Of a stretch of 38,906 nucleotides of DNA, positions 32,821-38,906 are shown in pieces. Where the stretch lies: assembly GCA_934699135.1 (NCBI GenBank), contig CAKUVM010000012.1:1-38906 (forward strand). The letters are read 5' to 3'. Below the pieces are notes generated by a model that was given only the letters and a program-made list of their open reading frames with translations, made no database searches and was not told the DNA's origin. The translations under genes were made by a program, and so were the position numbers. Numbering within the stretch: the first letter of the stretch is position 1; every line of letters starts with the position of its first letter. The DNA comes from an uncultured Bacteroidales bacterium. GTDB taxonomy: Bacteria; Bacteroidota; Bacteroidia; Bacteroidales; Marinilabiliaceae.

Positions 32821-32870
32821 ATGTAGATACGGGTCGTGACCCGTATCACGCAACGGTCAGGGAACAAGAA
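32821..32870. repeat. Palindromic repeat unit, copy 1
   Basis: A 50-base unit with the perfect palindrome GATACGGGTC-GT-GACCCGTATC at 32826-32847. Copy 2 at 32949-32998 differs at several positions, including a paired change that keeps the stem. The unit directly follows the Rpn remnant; similar short palindromes are scattered in many Bacteroidota genomes. Confidence 0.8.
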
Positions 32871-32948
32871 TCAAACGCCACCAAGGGCGACCACCTCTAT
32901 AAGTTCGCGGCGGTCACTCCCCAAAAATCATCATACCTCCAAATCACC

Positions 32949-32998
32949 ATGTAGAGACGGGACGTGACCCGTCTCCCGCCACGGTCAGAAAATAAGAA
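32949..32998. repeat. Palindromic repeat unit, copy 2
   Basis: The unit aligns without gaps to copy 1. Its core at 32954-32975 is GAGACGGGAC-GT-GACCCGTCTC, with one mismatch near the centre. The third base pair is G-C here and T-A in copy 1, so both arms changed together. The spacer between copies (32871-32948) holds no gene that I can see. Confidence 0.8.
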
Positions 32999-33055
32999 AT
33001 TGACGCTTGCGCTGCAAGCAAAATCTGCCCCCCAAAAAGATTGACGCAAACCAAT

Positions 33056-33092
33056 ACAAAAATAGCCGTCAACGCCCTACGCATTGACGGCT
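33056..33092 (-). terminator. Terminator of tRNA-Trp
   Basis: Minus strand AGCCGTCAA (33092-33084) pairs with TTGACGGCT (33072-33064) around an 11-base loop, followed by ATTTTTG. It starts 6 bases after the tRNA 3' end. Confidence 0.85.
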
Positions 33093-33098
33093 CAGCAG

Positions 33099-33171
33099 CA
33101 CGGGTGGAGAGACTCGAACTCCCGACACTCGGTTTTGGAGACCGATGCTCTACCAACTGAACTACACCCGT
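33099..33171 (-). tRNA. trnW: tRNA-Trp (anticodon CCA)
   Basis: 73 bases fold as a full cloverleaf: acceptor ACGGGTG/CACCCGT with discriminator G, D-arm GTTC...GAGC with AGTTGGTA loop, anticodon stem TCGGT/ACCGA with loop CTCCAAA (anticodon CCA), and T-arm GGGAG/CTCTC-type stem with TTCGAGT loop. CCA is not encoded at the 3' end. It has its own promoter (33193-33200) and terminator (33056-33092). Confidence 0.96.
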
Positions 33172-33192
33172 TTGTCTGTCATTTCGACACCG

Positions 33193-33200
33193 CAAAGTTA
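33193..33200 (-). promoter_or_regulatory. -7 box of tRNA-Trp
   Basis: The minus strand reads TAACTTTG, the same as the rpmH box, 21 bases before the tRNA 5' end. GTTG lies about 19 bases upstream as a near-consensus -33. Confidence 0.75.
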
Positions 33201-33262
33201 CTCATTTTTTTAATCTGCGCAACATAACGCGCAATGTTTTATGACAGCCATTGCGTCAAAAT

Positions 33263-33306
33263 ACAAAAGCCGCCCCGAAGGAATGTGTCCCTCGGGGCGG
33301 CTTTTA
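33263..33306 (-). terminator. Terminator after the SusC-2/SusD-2 operon, possibly bidirectional
   Basis: GCCGCCCCGA (33269-33278) pairs perfectly with TCGGGGCGGC (33292-33301). On the minus strand the stem is followed by TTTTGTATTTTG; on the plus strand by TTTTATAG. It lies 19 bases past the lipoprotein stop. Confidence 0.9.
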
Positions 33307-33324
33307 TAGTGAATAACCACAGTC

Positions 33325-34188
33325 CTAATCGGCAGGGCCGAAAGTCTCAATGCCGACCGAAACCACGCTGCCCGCATCAACATAGATGTTCAGCTGAAAC
33401 TGCAACTGGTTGTCGTCCGTTATGATGCAGCCATATTTGCTAGTGGCGTATGCCACATTGTTTTGCATAGCCGCAATATCTCGAACAGATATCACTCCAT
33501 AGCTGCCATATTCATAAGGCAAAACCTGTGGAAATACCCTGACGAACCTGTAGCCGTCACCGGCCTCGGCCTCGCCAGTTTCTTCGTTCGTCAAGACGCT
33601 GAAGTCGAGATTGAACTCCGTCTGGCCGAACTTGCTGTACTTCAAACCTTTCAAACGATAGAGGTTCGGGTCCTGCTCACATACCAGGAGCATCGGGCTT
33701 AGGGTCTCGCCCAAGGCGTTGGTGTAGACATAGTCCTCCGTGCCTTCTACCGCCTTGTAGTTTTTACCATCGAAGGTGACGGTTTTGGATATGCACTTTG
33801 AAGAGCCCTTGACGGCCACCGCGGTTATGTATTTGAGACCTATGATGTTCAGGTTCTGGTCTATGTTTTTCTCGCCGTTGGTCTCAACCTGTTCGCCATT
33901 GCTGACGATGTAGTCGGCGTAGGCGTCCTCGTCTCCTGAAAAGTGAGCCTTATAGTCCTCCTCGCTCTCGGCTAGCAGATAGAGAGACTCCGTTGCGCTG
34001 TTTACGGCTAGCCTTATCTTTGTGGTGCAGTCGGCGTTGTATGTGTCGTCCGCCTCATATTGGTAGAGGATCACGCTTGGGGCCGAGTCCCCGCCGGGAG
34101 TCGCACCCTCTTGCGTGTCATCGCAAGAGGCCAGCGCAAAAAACGGGAGCGCCGCCAGCGCATAGATATATTGTTTCATTTCAGTCAT
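33325..34188 (-). CDS. Accessory surface lipoprotein of the SusC-2/SusD-2 operon, family unknown
   Basis: 287 residues. The lipoprotein signal ends FALASC (Cys22), followed by DDTQEG. The mature part starts with an acidic, Gly/Ser-rich linker, then mixed beta-strand segments (TTKIRLAVNSATESLYLLAE, NIIGLKYITAVAVKGSSKCI, KTVTFDGKNYKAVEGTEDYV). In many SusCD operons the third gene encodes a surface glycan-binding protein (SusE/SusF-like position). I cannot assign a named family here. It lies 33 bases after SusD-2. An ATG at 34179, three codons in, is an equally good start. Confidence 0.75.
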   Translation of the reverse strand: MTEMKQYIYALAALPFFALASCDDTQEGATPGGDSAPSVILYQYEADDTYNADCTTKIRLAVNSATESLYLLAESEEDYKAHFSGDEDAYADYIVSNGEQVETNGEKNIDQNLNIIGLKYITAVAVKGSSKCISKTVTFDGKNYKAVEGTEDYVYTNALGETLSPMLLVCEQDPNLYRLKGLKYSKFGQTEFNLDFSVLTNEETGEAEAGDGYRFVRVFPQVLPYEYGSYGVISVRDIAAMQNNVAYATSKYGCIITDDNQLQFQLNIYVDAGSVVSVGIETFGPAD

Positions 34189-34221
34189 GTTTTTGTAGTC
34201 TCACAAACTGTTTTCCTAACT

Positions 34222-35892
34222 TTAGAAGACGTATGGGGTAGAGTTTCCTGCGGGGGCGCTAGGCGTGGGGTTGGAGACGCAAGCGCTGTTGTAGTTGGTC
34301 TCTGTTTGGACGATGGTCAGGTTCATCCACTCGGCGGGGCCGTCGGTGTTCCACTGATACCCGTCCCTATGGTTGGTTCCCGCGTAGCTGCGTATCACGC
34401 TCTTGCCCAGCCTCTTGATGTCGCCCATGGAGAAGCCCTCGCCCCACAGCTCCACCCTGCGCTGCCACCATATCTCGTTGATGATGGCGGGCGTGCTGGC
34501 GTTGCCGTAGCTCTCGTTGTGCTTGCCGTACTCAAAACTCGGGTCGCGCGTCAGGGCAAACTCCGTCAGCAGCTGCTTGCCGCGGGCCTCGTCTTGCCAA
34601 GCCGCGGCCTCGGCCTCGATGAGTTTCATCTCCTCCACGCGCATCACAGGCACTGAGAGGCAGAAGCCTATCTTCTGGTTGGCTCGGCCGGCTTCGCCGC
34701 CCGCGGTGCGGAATTTCAGTTCCAGCCCGCCAATGGTCTTCTCGTTCGTCGCGTTCGCCGCGTTTTCCAACCAGTCGGGGTGATTGGAATATTCGGCGAG
34801 CTTGGCCGTCAGCGCGTCGCCGCTCAAGTTGTCGGCACTGAAGTCAACATAGCACTTCTTTCGGCAGTCTGTGGCCGGGATGGTCTCAAAGAGGTGGCGG
34901 TCAATCAGGTTCGGCTGGCCGTAGTTAGCGGCGTAGCCGCACGCCGAAGCCTCCGGGTCAATCTCTACGCACATCTGGCTGCCCCAGCTGCTGTCCGCGT
35001 CATTGAGGAGGATGCAGGGGTCGTCGCTCTTGAACTTGATGGCGAAGATCCACGCGTTGTTCGGGGTGTTGAAGCCCGTCTCCCAATCGGTATACTCGTC
35101 CGCGCTCATGACGGAATACCCCTCTTGCGCCAGTTTGGCGTATTTCTCGGCGTTGGCCCAGTCATTGGTGATGAGGTAGGCCCTGGCTTTCAGGCCCTGG
35201 ACGAATGCCAGGCCTGGGGTGTAGACGTCGGCCGACTTCTTGTCTTGGCTGATGTATTTCTCGGCGTTGTCAAGGTCGGAGAGGATGAACTCCCAAATCT
35301 GCTCATTGGTGGCGTTGGGGTTGCTCCTCAGCTCGTCTATGGTCGACTCGTCAGAGACAATGGGCACCGTGAGGCAGTTCTTATCCTCGGCGTAGGTCTT
35401 CGCGCCATACACCTGCGCCATATCCATATATAGCATGGCCCTGATGGCGTAGGCCTGGCCCAGGCCGTCGTGCTTGTCTTCCGTCAAGTCAGCCTTTGCC
35501 ACCGATATGGCGGTGTTGCAGCTCTTGACCCAGCTGTAATAGCACGTCCAGGGAAACTGGCAGATGGCGGATGTGGGGGCTAGGCCTACAGCCTCATACC
35601 AATAGGAGAACCAGTCTCCGCGGATGGCTATGTCTTGCCCCATGACGTCGCGAAGCAAGAAGAAAGCGGAGTAGCCGAAATCAAACGGGTATTGCTTCTC
35701 AGGCCAGTAGCAGAATTGGCCCGCAAAGGTGGATGTTAGGCCGGAGACGAAATTGTCAAACGCGCCCGGGGCCTCGGAAGCCTGCTGCTTCGTCACCGTA
35801 GTGCTCTGCGGCTCAAACTCGTCAACACACCCTACGGTGAGCGACAAGAACGCGGCGGCTCCGATCGCGGGTCTCAATATGAATTTGTTCAT
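34222..35892 (-). CDS. SusD-like surface glycan-binding lipoprotein (SusD-2)
   Basis: 556 residues. The lipoprotein signal ends SLTVGC (Cys22) and is followed by VDEFEPQ. SusD motifs include AYAIRAMLYMDMAQVYGAKT, NEQIWEFILSDLDNAEKYIS, LAFVQGLKARAYLITNDWAN, PVMRVEEMKLIEAEAAAWQD and EIWWQRRVELWGEGFSMGDI. It pairs with SusC-2 (27-base gap) as the lid of the transporter. The frame is intact, unlike SusD-1. The substrate cannot be inferred from the sequence. Confidence 0.94.
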   Translation of the reverse strand: MNKFILRPAIGAAAFLSLTVGCVDEFEPQSTTVTKQQASEAPGAFDNFVSGLTSTFAGQFCYWPEKQYPFDFGYSAFFLLRDVMGQDIAIRGDWFSYWYEAVGLAPTSAICQFPWTCYYSWVKSCNTAISVAKADLTEDKHDGLGQAYAIRAMLYMDMAQVYGAKTYAEDKNCLTVPIVSDESTIDELRSNPNATNEQIWEFILSDLDNAEKYISQDKKSADVYTPGLAFVQGLKARAYLITNDWANAEKYAKLAQEGYSVMSADEYTDWETGFNTPNNAWIFAIKFKSDDPCILLNDADSSWGSQMCVEIDPEASACGYAANYGQPNLIDRHLFETIPATDCRKKCYVDFSADNLSGDALTAKLAEYSNHPDWLENAANATNEKTIGGLELKFRTAGGEAGRANQKIGFCLSVPVMRVEEMKLIEAEAAAWQDEARGKQLLTEFALTRDPSFEYGKHNESYGNASTPAIINEIWWQRRVELWGEGFSMGDIKRLGKSVIRSYAGTNHRDGYQWNTDGPAEWMNLTIVQTETNYNSACVSNPTPSAPAGNSTPYVF

Positions 35893-35919
35893 GATAGATT
35901 CCTTGTGTTTGTTGTGTTA

Positions 35920-38906
35920 CTAAAACGAGAGTTGCAAACCGCCAGATATGGTCCTGACCGGGCTATAGTTAGAGACGGTTTCGTTCTCCTTATATGAGTA
36001 GCGCGGGTCAAGACCCTTGCGAGCCGACCAGAAAGTGAGGTTCTCGCCGGCCACGTAGAGGCGGATCTTGCTCATCAGCAGTCTTTCGGAAGCCTTGATG
36101 GGCAAGGTGTAGCCTACCACGAAAGAGGAGAAGTTGAGGTATGATGCGTCGGTCAGGAAACGGTCGCTATCGTAGGCGGCGTATTTGTCTCCATATTGCC
36201 AACGGGGCATGTCGCTCGCCGTGTTGTCCGGAGACCAGGAGCGGCGCCAATCTTTGTGGTAGTTCTTTCCTGCGTCTCGGTCTGCCGCCATTGGCGTGAC
36301 GAGATCCTGGTATCTGGAGTCAAATATCTTGCCGCCTATCTGATAGTCGAAAGTGGCGGAGACGTCCACGCCGCGCCAGGTGATGTTGGTTCCGAAGCCG
36401 CCGAAGAGCTTGGGCAGGTTCGACTTGTTGACGTAGCGGGTGGCCTGCGTCGGGTCGTCTGTCGTGCCTGATTTCTTCTTGCCAGGCTGCTGTGTCTTAC
36501 CCTGGAGATCCTCGTCATACCAGTAGAGCGCCTTGCCGGTCACCTTGTCCACTCCGGCGTAGGCATATGTCATGTAAGAGTACAGCTCGCCGCCCTCCTC
36601 ATACCAGAGGCCATCCTCATAAAAGCCGCCGTAGTCCATAGTCTTGGTCTCAGGCAGTTTGAGGATCTTGGTCTTGTTGTGAGACACGTTTGCCGTTATG
36701 CGCCATTCGAAGTCTTTCGCCCTGATTACGGAGCCAGACAGCTCAACCTCAAAGCCCCGGTTGCGGATGTCGCCAAGGTTTCCATAATAGCCGCGCGTGC
36801 CTGCGCTCTCGGGGATGGAGAGCCAGAAGAGCAGGTCTTGCGTCTTCTTGTTATAGTAGTCGACAGAGCCTGTCAGCCGTCCTCGCCAGAGGCTGAACTC
36901 CGCTCCCACGTTGGTGTTGGTGACGGTCTCCCAGGTGATGTCGGGGTTGCCCATGAGCGCGAAGGTGGGCGACATTGACGTGTCTGAGGCCTTGGAGATG
37001 GTGTAGGTGTCGGTGTAGGCGTAATCAACTATGTTGTCATTGCCCTGCTGGCCTATAGAGAACTTGATTTTCAGGTTGTCAACGACGTCTCTCGTACTGG
37101 CCATGAAAGCCTCTTTCGATGCGATCCACGCCGCGCCGACAGACCAGAAGCTGCCCCACTTGTTCTCGTCAGCAAAACGGCTGGAGGCGTCGCGGCGGAA
37201 GCTGCCCTGGAGATAGTACTTCTCGTCATAGTTATACTGGGCGTTGGCGAACCAGCCTTCCACATTGTAGCGGGCTGTGTAGCCGCCATTGTCGGTCTTC
37301 GTGGCGAATGCGTCAAGCTCCTTTATGGCTGGCGAGAAACTGCCCTCTGCCGTGGCGGAGAGCCTGCGCACCTTGGAGCGATAGTATTCATGACCCACAA
37401 GGACGCTCAGGCTGTGAACCTCATTGAAAGAGTTGAAGTAGTTAAGCGTCTGGACGTGGTTCTGCCGCAGGTTCAACTGGTTGAGACGATACAAGTATCC
37501 GCCCACGCTCTTCTTGCTGCCGTAGAATGGGTTCTCGTAGTCCGACCCGTCAGAGAAGTTTAGGATGAGCGAGCTTGTGGCGTCGAACTTGAGGTTTTGC
37601 GTAAAGTTGATGGTGGCGTTCATGTTGCCGTTGATGCCGTTGGACGTCGTCACCACCTCATTATACCTGTTGTTGCCCAGCGGGTTGCCGTCCAAAAAAC
37701 CGCGCTTCATGGTGTATGGCACATTCTTGGCGTTGGCTGGGGTGGCGAAGTCGCCACGGTTGAAGTCGTAGTGCGGGTTGCCGTTGGCGTCGGTCTTGAT
37801 GGTGCCGTCGGCGTTGCGCACGTAGATCGGGTATATGGGCGCGATGGACGATACGAAATACATGAGGTTGGCCTCGCTGAGCGCGGCGTCCTCGCCATAG
37901 TCCATGTTGGCGTTGGCCGTTGTCTTGGAGTTCACATAGCCAATGTTTGCGCCCACCTTGCACCACTTCTTGATCTGATAGTCGGCCTTGAGGCGCGCCG
38001 TAAAGCGCTTGTAGCCAGTGTATTCAATGATGCCCTCATCGTTGAGGTAGCCCACGCTCATGAAGTATGAGCCGCGGTCGTTGCCACCCGTGGCGCTTAC
38101 GGTATACTCCTGGCGCGGCGATGTGCTGTACGCGGCGTCGGTCCAGTCGTCAGGGTAGACATAATACGTCTCCCCGTCATTGCCCACGTAGCTGAACCCT
38201 TTCGTGGCGTTGGGGTTGATCTTGCCGTCCTGGCCAATGAGGAGCTGGCCTTTGGGCGCGGTCATACTCTGGTAGCCGAGCTTGCTCAGCATGTCCTCGT
38301 TGGCTTTCTTGTTGGCGGCCGACGCGTTGAGGCCGTCGGAGTAGAAATATTTATTGTAGAGTTGGGCGTAGACCGCCTCATAATATTCGCCCGGGTCGGT
38401 TATGACGTCATAGTCCTGCACGGCGCGGCTGTTCACGCCCCATTTGGCCTCGACGTTAATCTGGCCTTCGGCAGACTTGCTGCCCTTCTTTGTCGTGATG
38501 AGGATCACGCCCGATGCGCCGCGGGCGCCGTAGAGCGCGGCGGAGGCCGCGTCTTTAAGCACGGTGACGCTCTCAATCTCGCTCGCCGCTACGTCTGACA
38601 GGTTGCCGGGATACGGCGCGCCGTCCACAATGATCAGCGGGTCGGTGCTGGCGTATAGTGAGCTTATGCCGCGAATCTGCAGGTTGCCTCCGGCGGAGCC
38701 CGGAGCGCCGTCCACGCTGCGCATCTGAAGTCCTGGCACCTGGCCGGCCAGCTGGTTGGCCACGTTGCTTGTCGTCCTCTTCTCCAGCTCATCGGCGTCG
38801 ACCACGGCCGCCGAGCCTGTGAAAGCCTGCTTCGTCGTCGTTCCGTAGGCCACGACCATGACCTCGTCCATCTCGGTCTCCTCGTCCTGGAGGGTCACGT
38901 CGGTCT
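35920..38906 (-). CDS. SusC-like TonB-dependent receptor (SusC-2), 5' end outside window
   Basis: At least 995 residues; signal peptide and most of the N-terminal domain lie past the window edge. The visible part begins TDVTLQDEETEMDEVMVVAY, then the plug (IVDGAPYPGNLSDVAASEIE, VLKDAASAALYGARGASGVI) and a barrel ending SPVRTISGGLQLSF. The GTG at 38898 is only an internal Val codon, not the start. It differs from SusC-1 throughout the barrel but is identical in DNA over the first 77 visible bases. It is followed by SusD-2 and a lipoprotein. Confidence 0.94.
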   Translation of the reverse strand, partial: TDVTLQDEETEMDEVMVVAYGTTTKQAFTGSAAVVDADELEKRTTSNVANQLAGQVPGLQMRSVDGAPGSAGGNLQIRGISSLYASTDPLIIVDGAPYPGNLSDVAASEIESVTVLKDAASAALYGARGASGVILITTKKGSKSAEGQINVEAKWGVNSRAVQDYDVITDPGEYYEAVYAQLYNKYFYSDGLNASAANKKANEDMLSKLGYQSMTAPKGQLLIGQDGKINPNATKGFSYVGNDGETYYVYPDDWTDAAYSTSPRQEYTVSATGGNDRGSYFMSVGYLNDEGIIEYTGYKRFTARLKADYQIKKWCKVGANIGYVNSKTTANANMDYGEDAALSEANLMYFVSSIAPIYPIYVRNADGTIKTDANGNPHYDFNRGDFATPANAKNVPYTMKRGFLDGNPLGNNRYNEVVTTSNGINGNMNATINFTQNLKFDATSSLILNFSDGSDYENPFYGSKKSVGGYLYRLNQLNLRQNHVQTLNYFNSFNEVHSLSVLVGHEYYRSKVRRLSATAEGSFSPAIKELDAFATKTDNGGYTARYNVEGWFANAQYNYDEKYYLQGSFRRDASSRFADENKWGSFWSVGAAWIASKEAFMASTRDVVDNLKIKFSIGQQGNDNIVDYAYTDTYTISKASDTSMSPTFALMGNPDITWETVTNTNVGAEFSLWRGRLTGSVDYYNKKTQDLLFWLSIPESAGTRGYYGNLGDIRNRGFEVELSGSVIRAKDFEWRITANVSHNKTKILKLPETKTMDYGGFYEDGLWYEEGGELYSYMTYAYAGVDKVTGKALYWYDEDLQGKTQQPGKKKSGTTDDPTQATRYVNKSNLPKLFGGFGTNITWRGVDVSATFDYQIGGKIFDSRYQDLVTPMAADRDAGKNYHKDWRRSWSPDNTASDMPRWQYGDKYAAYDSDRFLTDASYLNFSSFVVGYTLPIKASERLLMSKIRLYVAGENLTFWSARKGLDPRYSYKENETVSNYSPVRTISGGLQLSF
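38830..38906. repeat. 77-base inverted repeat arm in SusC-2
   Basis: Reverse complement of 23946-24022 with no mismatch. It reaches the last base of the window, so the true repeat is at least 77 bases and its outer border is unseen. The inner border is sharp: SusC-1 continues GGCGCC and SusC-2 CAGGCT. Confidence 0.95.

Noticed and set aside
32821..32998. CRISPR array
   Set aside because: Only two palindromic copies are present, the spacer is 78 bases, and no cas genes are nearby.
31478..33035. Recurrent CCCCCC-AAAAA tracts (near 31485, 32007, 33030)
   Set aside because: They are short, lie in gaps between genes and have no associated frame that would use slippage, so they are treated as chance.

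Overview
The window looks like chromosomal DNA from a fairly GC-rich member of the order Bacteroidales (Bacteroidota). The evidence is two SusC/SusD outer-membrane nutrient-uptake pairs, LytS/LytTR-type two-component pairs, DUF4270 and DUF4924 proteins, lipoproteins with acidic residues right after the lipid-bearing cysteine, and promoters of the Bacteroidota type (-7 TAnnTTTG, sometimes with TTTG about 20 bases upstream). The family (for example Muribaculaceae or Prevotellaceae) cannot be fixed from the sequence alone.

From 1 to 23405 every gene lies on the minus strand, so transcription runs from high to low coordinates. In that direction there are: apbE (periplasmic flavin transferase); guaB (IMP dehydrogenase) with a clear terminator; a 335-base gap with a second terminator and a possible small RNA; a LytS-like kinase and LytTR regulator; a DUF4270 lipoprotein overlapping a beta-barrel protein gene; two tandem Kelch-type lipoproteins; a second LytS/LytTR pair; an MltD-like lytic transglycosylase; a small barrel protein; a PIF1/RecD-like helicase with a TPR tail; a large TPR protein; rpmH (L34) with its own promoter and terminator; then a housekeeping cluster of PASTA protein, RluD-type pseudouridine synthase, ddl, pth, an Hsp15-like S4 protein and the start of a DUF4924 gene.

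From 23684 to 31992 the genes are on the plus strand: SusC-1, SusD-1 (apparently frameshifted near its end), a strong terminator, then malQ (GH77 4-alpha-glucanotransferase) and cdd (cytidine deaminase). From 32024 to 33306 lies a patch with terminators, a decayed Rpn/PD-(D/E)XK gene, two palindromic repeats and tRNA-Trp. From 33325 to the window end, on the minus strand, lie an accessory lipoprotein, SusD-2 and a truncated SusC-2.

The most interesting structure is that SusC-1 and SusC-2 face each other and share 77 identical bases (23946-24022 and 38830-38906, inverted, reaching the window end) at the boundary between the N-terminal domain and the plug. Recombination between these arms would invert about 15 kb and swap the body of each SusC, with its SusD, behind the other promoter and N-terminal domain. 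A second theme is the surface-protein block at 13158-18338 enclosed by two LytS/LytTR pairs. A third is a terminator-ended, possibly non-coding transcript directly before the kinase gene at 20456.
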